Positions 19,406 to 28,297 of a stretch of 64,000 nt of DNA are shown in pieces. Numbering within the stretch: position 1 is the first letter of the stretch; each line of letters begins with the position of its first letter. The notes under the pieces are model-generated. The model ran no database searches. It saw only the letters and a program-made list of their open reading frames with translations, and was not told the DNA's origin. The stretch is taken from positions 62,001-126,000 of the forward strand of contig JANXSF010000041.1 in assembly GCA_025352795.1 (NCBI GenBank), read 5' to 3'. Origin of the DNA: Acidobacteriota bacterium (GTDB lineage Bacteria; Acidobacteriota; Terriglobia; Bryobacterales; Bryobacteraceae). The position numbers and the translations under genes were made by a program.

Positions 19406-20260
19406 TCATCCGCCGGATGCAAAGCCGGGATACAGAGTCATGCCGCCGTCAATGAACAAGCTGGTGCCGGTCATGTAATCGGCCATGTCTGATGCCACAA
19501 AAACAGCGGCTCTGGCAATGTCTTCCGGCTCGCCAATCCGTTGGTATGGAACCAGAGTCATCAGGTCGGAATAAGCTTCAGGAGTCTGCCAGGCATCAGT
19601 GTTGATGGGGGTCCGAATAGCGCCTGGGGAAATACTATTTACTCGAATGCGGGCGGGGGCCAGTTCTTGAGCCATGCTCTTCATCAGCAACATCACCCCA
19701 CCTTTGGAAGCCGCATAGTTCACGTGACCGCCCCAGGGAATCACTTCGTGAACAGAGCTCATACAAATGATTTTGCCGGCAGAAACGGAAATATCCTTCA
19801 CCACGCCACGTCTCTTAAATTCGCGAACTGCCTCACGAGCACAGAGAAATTGTCCAGTGAGGTTGACGTTGATGACCAGGTTCCATTGATCCAGCGTCAT
19901 GTCTTCAAAGCGAGAATCTTTCTGTAACCCAGCGTTGTTGATGAGGATGTCAATAGTTCCAAACTCGGCAATCATCTGCTTGAACATGGCCTGCACTTGC
20001 GCTTCGTTGGAGACGTCGGCTTGGATGGCGATGGCTCGGACACCAGCAGCAGTAATGGTTTCAACCACTTCTATGGCGGCATCCTCCCCACGAAAATAGT
20101 TCACCACAACGTCCGCACCGGCACGGCCAAGAGCAATGGCGCAGGCTTTTCCAATGCCTGAATTGCCACCGGTTACCAACGCTTTCTGTCCTTTGAGTAA
20201 GCCTGGAAGGGATTTGTCAACTGGAATTCGATCTGGTGAATAAGTAATTATTTCTTTCAT
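19406..20260 (-). CDS. SDR-family oxidoreductase (glucose 1-dehydrogenase-like)
   Basis: 284 residues with an N-terminal extension of about 24 residues before the Rossmann fold. Cofactor loop TGGNSGIG at 30-37, NNAG at 108-111, catalytic Ser169, Tyr182 and Lys186 in NYAASKGG, and the C-terminal GTSLFIDGGMTLYP, which is typical of glucose 1-dehydrogenase-like SDRs. The extended N-terminus with VDKSLPGLLKGQKALVTGG resembles members annotated as glucose dehydrogenases. It is divergent from the ABC-F gene with 55 bp between starts, so the two probably share a promoter region. Substrate remains a guess. Confidence 0.88.
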   Translation of the reverse strand: MKEIITYSPDRIPVDKSLPGLLKGQKALVTGGNSGIGKACAIALGRAGADVVVNYFRGEDAAIEVVETITAAGVRAIAIQADVSNEAQVQAMFKQMIAEFGTIDILINNAGLQKDSRFEDMTLDQWNLVINVNLTGQFLCAREAVREFKRRGVVKDISVSAGKIICMSSVHEVIPWGGHVNYAASKGGVMLLMKSMAQELAPARIRVNSISPGAIRTPINTDAWQTPEAYSDLMTLVPYQRIGEPEDIARAAVFVASDMADYMTGTSLFIDGGMTLYPGFASGG

Positions 20261-20315
20261 TTGGTTGCTTCTTCCAATGTTAACCGAACAAGCATTGCTA
20301 CATTGGAAGTATCTA

Positions 20316-22115
20316 ATGTTTCCACTTGTTTCGTGTCACGCCATCCGAAAGGCATTCGGTACGCGCGTTTTATTTGATAATTTTTCATTTGTTTTAAGTG
20401 AAGGGCAGCGGTTAGGGTTGATTGGACCGAACGGCAGCGGGAAATCCACCCTTGCCAAAATCCTGGCCGGGTTGGAAGATACCGACTCTGGTACAAGGTC
20501 GCTTCGCAAGACAGCGAAGGTGGCTTACGTCACCCAGGACTCGGTTTTTGAACCGGGCGTTTCTATTCGCCAAGTGCTGATGGAAGCCATGGAAGGCCTG
20601 CACATGGATGAGCAGGACAAAGACGTGGAGATTTCTATCCAGTCTGGCAGGGCAGGCTTCGATGACATTGAAGCCGACGCTTCGCTACTCTCTGGCGGAT
20701 GGAAAAAACGTTTGGCCATCACTAGTGCACTGGTGCGCAATCCAGAAGTGTTGATTCTTGACGAACCTACCAATCATTTGGATTTGGAAGGAATTCTTTG
20801 GTTGGAACAACTTTTGCTGGAAGTATCGTCAGCGTCATTGATCATCAGTCACGACCGCTATTTTTTGGAGAGCGTGGCCACAGGCATGGCGGAAATTAAT
20901 CGGGCGTACCCTGATGGTATTTTTTCCTGCGATGGCAACTATACGAAATTTCTGGAACGACGCGAAGAATACTATACGGCTGAAGCCAAGCGGGAAAGCG
21001 CACTGAGCAACGTGGTGCGTAGAGAAGTGGAATGGCTGCGGCGAGGTCCAAAGGCGAGGACCACAAAATCGAAAGCGCGGATTGATAGCGCTGGTGAGTT
21101 GATTTCGCAATTGTCCGATATGCAATCGCGGGCCCGCACATCCACTACAACCATTGATTTCACTGGCTCTGAACGGAAGACCAAGAAACTGCTGGTTGCG
21201 GAAAATGTGGGCAAGTCCTTCGATGGCAGAATTCTTTTTGAAGGCGTCAACCTGACACTGAAGCCGGGAACACGTTTGGGTTTAAGCGGTGCGAACGGCA
21301 GTGGTAAAACTACTCTTCTGAAAATCCTACGTGGAGATTTCCTGCCTGATCAAGGCACCGTGGAACGGGCCGATAATTTGAAAGTTGTAACGCTGGAACA
21401 GAATCGTACTTTGGAAGATGAGACGGTGACGCTGAAGGAAGCGCTGGCACCTGAAGGCGATTCAGTGATGTTTCGGGATCGTCCCATCCACGTAAATGCC
21501 TGGGCTCGGCGATTCCTTTTTCCGGTGGAACAATTGGTTCAACCCGTGTCAAGACTTTCCGGCGGTGAACGAGCTCGAGTCTTGATTGCAAGGCTGATGT
21601 TAGAGCCTGCCGATATTTTGTTCCTCGATGAACCGACCAACGATTTAGACATTCCAACTTTGGAAGTTCTTGAGGAAAATCTGAGTGATTTTCCTGGTGC
21701 CATTGTGTTGGTGACGCATGATCGGTATCTGCTGGACCGGGTCTCCACGCAAGTGTTGGGACTGGATGGCGATGGTGGTGCAACGATGTATGCTGAGTAC
21801 TCGCAGTTTGAACAGACCTTGGGAAATCGTAAGCCGGTGAAGGTGAAATCGTCAGGACAAAAGCCTGTGGTTGAGGTTGCTGCACCCAAGAAGAAGCTGT
21901 CGTTCAAGGATCAACGCGAATGGGACACCATTGAAGAAAAGATCCACGAAGCGGATCGGCGATTGCTTGCTGCCACAACGAATTTGCAGGCTCCAGAGAC
22001 GGTTTCGAATCCAGAACTGCTGAGGCAATGTTACGCAGAAATGGAAGCAGCCCAAGCTGAAGTGGACCAGTTGTTTCAGCGCTGGTCCGAACTGGAAGCG
22101 AAGGCCACAGGGTAA
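20316..22115 (+). CDS. ABC-F family ATPase (Uup-like)
   Basis: 599 residues from ATG 20316 (MFPLVSCHAIRKAFG); the frame is open 51 nt further upstream, but that part has no family-like sequence. Two ATPase domains without membrane segments: Walker A GPNGSGKST at 37-45 and GANGSGKTT in the second half; signatures LSGGWKKRL and LSGGERARV; Walker B LILDEPTNHLD and LFLDEPTNDLD. Between them is the charged linker typical of ribosome-associated ABC-F proteins. The C-terminal 60 residues are predicted coiled coil, as in Uup. Such proteins act on the ribosome or in DNA metabolism rather than in transport. Its stop lies 3 bp from the convergent CocE-like gene. Confidence 0.93.
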   Translation: MFPLVSCHAIRKAFGTRVLFDNFSFVLSEGQRLGLIGPNGSGKSTLAKILAGLEDTDSGTRSLRKTAKVAYVTQDSVFEPGVSIRQVLMEAMEGLHMDEQDKDVEISIQSGRAGFDDIEADASLLSGGWKKRLAITSALVRNPEVLILDEPTNHLDLEGILWLEQLLLEVSSASLIISHDRYFLESVATGMAEINRAYPDGIFSCDGNYTKFLERREEYYTAEAKRESALSNVVRREVEWLRRGPKARTTKSKARIDSAGELISQLSDMQSRARTSTTTIDFTGSERKTKKLLVAENVGKSFDGRILFEGVNLTLKPGTRLGLSGANGSGKTTLLKILRGDFLPDQGTVERADNLKVVTLEQNRTLEDETVTLKEALAPEGDSVMFRDRPIHVNAWARRFLFPVEQLVQPVSRLSGGERARVLIARLMLEPADILFLDEPTNDLDIPTLEVLEENLSDFPGAIVLVTHDRYLLDRVSTQVLGLDGDGGATMYAEYSQFEQTLGNRKPVKVKSSGQKPVVEVAAPKKKLSFKDQREWDTIEEKIHEADRRLLAATTNLQAPETVSNPELLRQCYAEMEAAQAEVDQLFQRWSELEAKATG

Positions 22116-22118
22116 TTC

Positions 22119-23996
22119 TTATTTCAGCGTGACCTTGATTTGCGTGGCTTTGCCGCCGCCTCTGTAAACATGTTGAGTGGCTTTGATGAAGTCACTTTCC
22201 TTTGCCGTATAGATATCGGTGAACTTTTGTGGATTGCGATCCACCAGAGGAAACCAACTGCTTTGGATCTGCATCATAATGCGATGGCCGCGGCGGAACG
22301 TATGATTAATATCGTTCATGTCATAAGCAACGGGCGTCACTTTACCGGGCACAAAAGGTTCTGGATTTGAGAAGCTGTTTCTGAATTTGCCGCGGAACAC
22401 TTCGCCGCGAATCAGTTCCTGATAGCCATTCATAGGCGTTTTCTTGGGTGTATTGCGGCCGCGCACATCGGGTTCCATGATTTCAAAATCGTCCGGGTAA
22501 ACGTCGATCAGCTTGACGATCCAATCGGAATCGGTGCCGGTGGTGGATACGAATAGTTCAGGTCGCAACGGCCCGGCCATGGTCACGTCTTCTTCCAGCG
22601 CCTCGGTCTGATAAACCAGAACATCGGGTCGCGATGAGGCAAAGCGCTGGTCATCCAGCATGTACTCAACAGTCATGCCAACGGCGATGCTGTTGATGAA
22701 TGGGACGGGCTTGGCTGGATCGGAAACATACTCATCGAACACTTCAGTGGATTCTTTGGGGGCAGTGAACGACAACTTGCCGCCGGCTTGAAGATACAGA
22801 GAAGCTTGCTTTGAACCTTTGGGAGGCCAGGCGTCATATTTCTTCCAGACGTTTGTTCCGGTTTCAAAAACGTAAGCTTCTGGCAACTTCATTTCCCCTT
22901 TTCCGCGCAGATGAAAGTCAAAGAAAGGGAGCTCAATATTTTGTCTGTAGAATTCGGCAGTCTTAGAATTGAAGGACACATCGCCAAGCTTTTCACCTGT
23001 GTCGCGAGCCCAACCACCATGACGCCATGGACCCATCACCAGGATATTTTGCGTGCCTGGACTGGTTCGCTCCACATTGCGATACACGTTTAGTGCGCCA
23101 TATAAATTCTCTGCATCAAACCACCCGCCCACTGTCATGACTGCTGGTTTGATCCCTTTCAAGTGAGGACGCAAATTGCGCGTCTGCCAGAATTCATCGT
23201 AAGTACCATGAGTCATCATGTCGTTCCAGAAAGAGATTTCGTTCTTGTAATATTTTTCGTTGGCGTTGTATAGCGGACCCATATTCAGGAAGAACTTGTA
23301 CCCATCGGGAGTGCCGTGATCGAACCCTACGCCTGCTTTCGGCACAATCGGTTCAGGCCGTGGCTTCCCAAACCCGATTAGAAAATTAAAGGCATGGGGC
23401 AGAAACAGCGCCCCGTTTCGATGGAAGTCGTCACCGGTGAACCAGTCGGTAATGGGAGCTTGCGGGGACGCTGCTTTGTGTGCGGGATGAGCATCAATCA
23501 TACCTGCGGCAGTGTAGAACCCGGGGTAAGAGATGCCCCATGTCCCCACACGGCCATTGTTGTTTGGGATATTTTTAACAAGCCACTCAATGGTGTCGTA
23601 GGTGTCAGAACTTTCGTCCACATCCAAGGGAGCCTTATTGGGCTTGTGCGGAGTCATGTTGATGAATTCGCCTTCCGACATATTCTTGCCCCGGACGTCC
23701 TGATAGACGAAGATATATTTGCCAAGCTTGCCGAATTCGGCGCTGGGTCCAACATCAGTTTTGTATTTATCCACTCCGTAGGGAGACACGGTGTAGGGAG
23801 TGCGACTCATTAGGATTGGATTCGGTTCACTGTCATCCTTCGGTACATAAACCGATGTGAACAAGCGCTTCCCATCGCGCATAGGAATTCGGTATTCGTA
23901 CTTCGTGTAAAGCTCTTTTACTTTGGCGGCGCCTTGCCCCCAACAGGCACTGGTCACGACCAGCGCAATGAACAGATTGCTCAACCCAAGATGCAT
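22119..23996 (-). CDS. CocE/NonD family secreted hydrolase (X-Pro dipeptidyl-peptidase S15 type)
   Basis: 625 residues with a signal peptide (about 1-21). The alpha/beta-hydrolase core follows, with YRIPMRDGKRLFTSVYVPK, VYQDVRGKNMSEGEF (oxyanion/VRG signature) and the nucleophile elbow GTWGISYPG (Ser156). The C-terminal part (about 400-620) matches the jelly-roll PepX_C domain (VSTTGTDSDWIVKLIDVYPD, PVAYDMNDINHTFRRGHRIMMQIQSSWFP). Members hydrolyse cocaine-type esters, glutaryl-7-ACA or X-Pro peptides; the natural substrate here is unknown. Single gene; about 40 bp separates it from the YceH gene. Confidence 0.9.
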   Translation of the reverse strand: MHLGLSNLFIALVVTSACWGQGAAKVKELYTKYEYRIPMRDGKRLFTSVYVPKDDSEPNPILMSRTPYTVSPYGVDKYKTDVGPSAEFGKLGKYIFVYQDVRGKNMSEGEFINMTPHKPNKAPLDVDESSDTYDTIEWLVKNIPNNNGRVGTWGISYPGFYTAAGMIDAHPAHKAASPQAPITDWFTGDDFHRNGALFLPHAFNFLIGFGKPRPEPIVPKAGVGFDHGTPDGYKFFLNMGPLYNANEKYYKNEISFWNDMMTHGTYDEFWQTRNLRPHLKGIKPAVMTVGGWFDAENLYGALNVYRNVERTSPGTQNILVMGPWRHGGWARDTGEKLGDVSFNSKTAEFYRQNIELPFFDFHLRGKGEMKLPEAYVFETGTNVWKKYDAWPPKGSKQASLYLQAGGKLSFTAPKESTEVFDEYVSDPAKPVPFINSIAVGMTVEYMLDDQRFASSRPDVLVYQTEALEEDVTMAGPLRPELFVSTTGTDSDWIVKLIDVYPDDFEIMEPDVRGRNTPKKTPMNGYQELIRGEVFRGKFRNSFSNPEPFVPGKVTPVAYDMNDINHTFRRGHRIMMQIQSSWFPLVDRNPQKFTDIYTAKESDFIKATQHVYRGGGKATQIKVTLK

Positions 23997-24037
23997 TTTA
24001 CCAGGGTAACGCGGTTCGTAAAACCAAGGCGGGTTGG

Positions 24038-24673
24038 CTATGTAAATTGACGAATAATTTCTTCGAGCTTTTCCAAACGGCTGCGTAATTCGGCCACTTG
24101 GGACTCCAAGTTATGAATGCGGTCAGCATCCGCTGATACAGTTCTGCGGGGAGTTAATTCTTCAATGGCATTCACATCCACCGGCCCACTCAGCAGATGC
24201 ATATAACGCGGTTCGCGCATGCCTGTCTGCTTGGGAATGAAAATCACCAATGCTTCAGGCTGCCTTTCCATTAGTTTACGAAGTGTGCTTTCCACGGCTT
24301 CAGGATCGTCAAAACGGTGCAGCCGTTCGGTGCGATCCTTCAACTCATTGACAGTTTGCGGACCCCTCAACATCATCACGGAAAGTACGGCCAGTTCCCG
24401 ATTGCTGAGGTTCAAGGAATCACTGATACGGTGGGAATATTTCTTTACCCTGCCGCTACCACTCATCTCCATGGCCAAACCCTTGTGCTTCAACTGATCC
24501 AAAGTTTCAAGAACCGTATGATCATCAAAGTTGGTGATGGGCTCACGATTGTTTTTCTGATTGCAGGCGTTGGTAAGCGCGTTCAATGACATCGGATAAT
24601 AATCCGGTGTAGACATATCTTTTTCTATCAGCGTGCCCAGCACGCGAAGTTGTTCGGGGGATAGTTCAACCAA
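24038..24673 (-). CDS. YceH-family protein (DUF480)
   Basis: About 211 residues, normal for YceH. LSPEQLRVLGTLIEKDMSTPDYYPMSLNALTNACNQKNNREP is highly characteristic, followed by a tandem winged-helix arrangement and RGPQTVNELKDRTERLHRFDDPEAVE. The last 25 residues form a coiled coil (VAELRSRLEKLEEII). The first possible start is TTG at 24691; I prefer the TTG at 24673 because an AGGAG element lies 10 nt before it. Either choice overlaps the nitrilase gene (8 or 26 nt), so translation is likely coupled. The family probably binds DNA or regulates export, but its function is not established. Confidence 0.88.
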   Translation of the reverse strand: MVELSPEQLRVLGTLIEKDMSTPDYYPMSLNALTNACNQKNNREPITNFDDHTVLETLDQLKHKGLAMEMSGSGRVKKYSHRISDSLNLSNRELAVLSVMMLRGPQTVNELKDRTERLHRFDDPEAVESTLRKLMERQPEALVIFIPKQTGMREPRYMHLLSGPVDVNAIEELTPRRTVSADADRIHNLESQVAELRSRLEKLEEIIRQFT

Positions 24674-25598
24674 TCGATTCGCTCTCCTCAAAGCGGACGG
24701 TGGGTGTTGCTTTCGTATTCACGTCGAGCCGAAAAATATCGGGCCGTGCGTAGTGACCAGTAACGTCCAGATCGTACTTACCTTCCAGAATAACCTCAGG
24801 ATTGAGGTCAGCGGTAAGGATGCACTCTTTGTCAAAGAGGGGACCGGCAAGAACTGTTCCGAAAGGGTCCACAATCATGCTGCCGCCGCGTATCCCGGCT
24901 TTCTCAATTGCGACGCCGTAATCTGTCGGCAAGTCGGCAGCGGTAAGATATTGAACTGCCGATAAAACATAGCAACGCCCTTCTACGGCAATGTGACGCA
25001 TGGTCGGTTCCCAGGTGGGCCTATCGTCCACAGTGGGGGCACAGTAGAGTTCCACACCTTGTGCATAGAGACTGGTTCGCAGCAGCGGCATATAGTTCTC
25101 CCAACAAATGGCCGCGCCAATCTTCCCGATGTCAGTGTTCATCACTTGCAAGGTGGAACCATCGCCGAAACCCCAAACAACGCGTTCCATTGCAGTTGGC
25201 ATCACCTTGCGATGTTTGCCAAGCAACTTCCCTGAAGCATCGTAAAAAAGTACCGTGCAGTAAAGCGTACCGCCATCGCGTTCCATCACGCCGATCACCA
25301 AGTGCATGTGATGTCGAGCTGCCATGGCACCCATAGCTGCGGTCTCTTTCCCAGGAACATCAATTGAAGAATCCCAGTAGCGGCGGAACCACTTTCGCCC
25401 TTCTGGTGTGCGTCGCCCAAGGGTGGCTCCGAAATCCAGACCCTTGGGATATGCGGAAACAAATGCTTCGGGAAACACGCATAATTGCGCACCCTTATCC
25501 GATGCTTGCTCCAAGAAACGTGCAACCTTCTGAAGCGTTGCTTGCTTATCGAATAGGACAGGTGCTGCTTGAACCACGGCGGCTCGAATTGGTTTCAT
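24666..25598 (-). CDS. Nitrilase (carbon-nitrogen hydrolase superfamily)
   Basis: 310 residues from ATG 25598. The Glu-Lys-Cys triad is visible: Glu44 in FPEAFVSAYPKG, Lys131 in GKHRKVMPTAMERVVWG and Cys165 in AAICWENYMPLLR. The CWENYMPL form is that of true nitrilases (nitrile to carboxylate plus ammonia) rather than amidases. The frame stays open to 25664, but the added 22 residues are not family-like. Divergent from the FAH-family gene with 37 bp between starts, and overlapping the YceH gene at its end. The cytoplasmic role may be nitrile detoxification. Confidence 0.93.
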   Translation of the reverse strand: MKPIRAAVVQAAPVLFDKQATLQKVARFLEQASDKGAQLCVFPEAFVSAYPKGLDFGATLGRRTPEGRKWFRRYWDSSIDVPGKETAAMGAMAARHHMHLVIGVMERDGGTLYCTVLFYDASGKLLGKHRKVMPTAMERVVWGFGDGSTLQVMNTDIGKIGAAICWENYMPLLRTSLYAQGVELYCAPTVDDRPTWEPTMRHIAVEGRCYVLSAVQYLTAADLPTDYGVAIEKAGIRGGSMIVDPFGTVLAGPLFDKECILTADLNPEVILEGKYDLDVTGHYARPDIFRLDVNTKATPTVRFEESESIG

Positions 25599-25635
25599 GC
25601 GTTCCAATGATACAATAACGCTTTCGTCCCAAATT

Positions 25636-26490
25636 ATGAAATTCGTAACGTTCCGTAACTCCACAGACCAGCCTGAAGTGGGCGTATTAGATGGTGCAAA
25701 TATCTATTCGCTTGCCGGTGCTGGCATTTCAGACATGACGCAGCTTGCAGCGCTGGGTGCTGCTGGCGCAGTAAAGAAAGCTACGGCAGCAATTACCGCC
25801 AAAGCTGCCAAGGTGCCTACAAAGCAGACTAAACTGATGGCACCGGTGTTGAATCCCAGCAAGATTCTGTGCGTCGGATTAAACTATCGGGATCATGCGA
25901 TTGAATCGAACATGGCCATTCCGAAGTTCCCCACCATCTTCTCCAAATTCAACAACACGATCATCGGCCAAGGCGATACCATCGTGCTGCCAAAGCAGTC
26001 AACGCAACCAGATTACGAAGCTGAAATGGCTGTCGTGATTGGCGTTGGCGGCAAACACATTGCTGCGCGCTCCTGGAAGAAGCATGTCTTTGGTTACATG
26101 AATCTGCATGACGTAAGTGCACGTGACCTGCAACTTTGCACCACGCAATGGCTGATGGGAAAATCGCCGGACACCTTTGCCCCATGCGGACCATGTATTG
26201 TTTCGGCAGATGAAATTGCCGATCCGCACAACTTGAATATCAAGATCACAGTGAGTGGTGAAGTGCTGCAGAAGTCCAATACCAAGCATTTGATTTTCGA
26301 TATCCCGAAGTTGATCAGCTATATTTCCAGTGTTATGACACTACAGCCAGGCGACATTATTTCCACTGGAACCCCCGCAGGCGTAGGTTTCGCGCGCAAG
26401 CCACCAAGATTGCTTCGTGACGGCGATGTTTGCATTGTGGAAGTGCAGGGCCTGGGTAAACTTGAAAATCCAGTTGCTTTAGAAAAATAA
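25636..26490 (+). CDS. Fumarylacetoacetate hydrolase family protein
   Basis: 284 residues from ATG 25636. After an N-terminal FAA_hydrolase_N-like part, the catalytic domain begins near residue 80 (KILCVGLNYRDHAIE). Metal-binding carboxylates are visible in PDYEAEMAVVIG and LHDVSARDLQ, followed by GPCIVSADEIADPHNL and the oxyanion-type segment GDIISTGTPAGVG. Related enzymes cleave acylpyruvates, decarboxylate oxaloacetate or act in homoprotocatechuate breakdown. It ends 1 nt before the start of the amidohydrolase gene, so both are in one unit. Confidence 0.92.
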   Translation: MKFVTFRNSTDQPEVGVLDGANIYSLAGAGISDMTQLAALGAAGAVKKATAAITAKAAKVPTKQTKLMAPVLNPSKILCVGLNYRDHAIESNMAIPKFPTIFSKFNNTIIGQGDTIVLPKQSTQPDYEAEMAVVIGVGGKHIAARSWKKHVFGYMNLHDVSARDLQLCTTQWLMGKSPDTFAPCGPCIVSADEIADPHNLNIKITVSGEVLQKSNTKHLIFDIPKLISYISSVMTLQPGDIISTGTPAGVGFARKPPRLLRDGDVCIVEVQGLGKLENPVALEK

Positions 26491-26491
26491 A

Positions 26492-28291
26492 ATGCGATTC
26501 CTCTTCTGTGGACTGCTGGCAGTGGGCAGCACCTGGGCACAATCTATTGTGCTATCCAATGCCACTGTTGTGGATGGTAGTGGAGTCCGAAGCAGAGAAT
26601 CCATTGTTGTTGAAAAGGGCCGTATCATTGCAGTTGGTCGCAACGTTACGGTTGCTGCTGGCGTTGCAGTAATCGACCTTGAAGGCCGCGTGGTCACGCC
26701 TGGCCTGTTCGATCTTCATACACATCTACCCTATGCATCTGTGCCCGGCGGTCGGGCTGACTGGGGCAAACAGATCAAAGCTTACCTCTATAGCGGCATC
26801 ACCAGCGTGGTGGACTTTGGGTCGTACTTTGAAATGTTCGAACCAATGCGCCGCTTAACATCCACCGGCATTGTGGCGGGTCCGCGCTTAACGTTGGCAT
26901 CCAGAATCACTACGCCAGGGGGCCATGGGGCAGAAGGTGGGCGTGGCGATTTCTTTTCGTTAGAAGTGCTGACTCCACGGCAGGCAAGGGCTGCGGTCAA
27001 AAGACTTGGGCCAGCAAAACCCGACGTGATTAAAGTTTTTACAGACGGATGGCGCTACGGTGCCGCCGCCGATATGACCAGCATGGAAGAAGAAACGCTG
27101 AAGGCAATTTGCGAAGAAGCACACAAGTTGGGCATCCCCGTATTGACCCACACCGTCACACTGGATAAAGCCAAAATCGCTGTAAGGGCCGGCGTGGATG
27201 GCTTGGTTCACGGCATTGGGGACAAGCCTGTGGATGATGAGTTCATACAGTTGATCAAAGCCAGCCACACTGTTTATACGCCGACTTTAGCTGTATATGA
27301 GCCTCGTAGGAAGACGGAATGGAATCAGGTATTGGAAACCGTTTTGGATGGCTCGTCAAAAGAGTTACTGCGGAAACAGAATCGATCTGCCGTGATCTCA
27401 GCATCGCGCGCCGTTCGATGGAAGACTATGCAGGCGAACGTCGCGACACTGTTCCAAGCAGGTGTGCCTATCGGCGTGGGGACTGATGCCGGGGTGACGG
27501 GAACCTATCATGGTTGGGCAACTTTGCGCGAATTAAAATTATTGGTTGCCGCTGGGGTCCCCACTCTTTCTGTGATTCAAGGGGCCACTTCGATTGCTGC
27601 GAAACTGCTGAACGTGGACCGTGAGCGCGGCACAATTGAACCTGGCAAACTTGCTGATCTTGTAGTCTTCGATAAGAACCCTTTTGAAAATCCTGAAAAC
27701 TTCGATACGGTTGTGCGGGTGTTCAAGAGTGGTGTTGAAGTGAATCGCACGCAGTTGGCTGCCGACATTGCCGACACCAACATCACCGCGATCCCTGCGC
27801 GAATGGCACAAAAACAGATCGACAATTTCGAACGAGCTGACGCCAGAACCAGTATCGGCACCCTACGGATCAATTCAACCGACGCTGGTCACGACCATGC
27901 ATTGATAATGTTTGAGAGAACGCTGAGAGCACCTGGGAATCATGCGATGACTGTTCTTTCCAAGATGACCGAAAGCCAGATGCCGTATGTCCGATTGGAC
28001 CTGCCGCTCACTCCCGGAGCGATTGAACCATCGAACGTAACTAAGTTCCGAGGAGTAACATTTTCTGCGCGAGGCGACGGGGAATATCGTTTCATCATTA
28101 CCACTCGCATGGGTCGATTTGAACGTAAGTTCACGGCCTCTGCTAAATGGACTCCCATACACATTCTATTCACGCAGTTAGAATCAAAGGCACTCTGGAC
28201 GGGTTTGGATGCAACAATGGTCAGCTTTGAAGTGCGTCGACCTGAAGGCGAAGAATCCTGGTTAGAAGTGGATGACGTGAGCTTTTATTAG
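26492..28291 (+). CDS. Secreted amidohydrolase with C-terminal CIA30-like domain
   Basis: 599 residues. Signal peptide 1-17 (STWAQ cleavage). The amidohydrolase domain carries HxH (His76, His78 in DLHTHLP), a candidate carboxylated Lys in VIKVFTDG, further His in VLTHTVT and LVHGIGD, and the late Asp in GVGTDAG, then GTIEPGKLADLVVFDKNPF, typical of imidazolonepropionase-like/dipeptidase members. From about residue 445 a second domain appears, with YVRLDLPLTP...FRGVTFSARGDGEYRFIITTR and a conserved W.P...F pattern; this resembles the CIA30/galactose-binding-like beta sandwich. Likely periplasmic. Substrate unknown; metal ligands look complete. Confidence 0.85.
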   Translation: MRFLFCGLLAVGSTWAQSIVLSNATVVDGSGVRSRESIVVEKGRIIAVGRNVTVAAGVAVIDLEGRVVTPGLFDLHTHLPYASVPGGRADWGKQIKAYLYSGITSVVDFGSYFEMFEPMRRLTSTGIVAGPRLTLASRITTPGGHGAEGGRGDFFSLEVLTPRQARAAVKRLGPAKPDVIKVFTDGWRYGAAADMTSMEEETLKAICEEAHKLGIPVLTHTVTLDKAKIAVRAGVDGLVHGIGDKPVDDEFIQLIKASHTVYTPTLAVYEPRRKTEWNQVLETVLDGSSKELLRKQNRSAVISASRAVRWKTMQANVATLFQAGVPIGVGTDAGVTGTYHGWATLRELKLLVAAGVPTLSVIQGATSIAAKLLNVDRERGTIEPGKLADLVVFDKNPFENPENFDTVVRVFKSGVEVNRTQLAADIADTNITAIPARMAQKQIDNFERADARTSIGTLRINSTDAGHDHALIMFERTLRAPGNHAMTVLSKMTESQMPYVRLDLPLTPGAIEPSNVTKFRGVTFSARGDGEYRFIITTRMGRFERKFTASAKWTPIHILFTQLESKALWTGLDATMVSFEVRRPEGEESWLEVDDVSFY

Positions 28292-28297
28292 TAGCAA

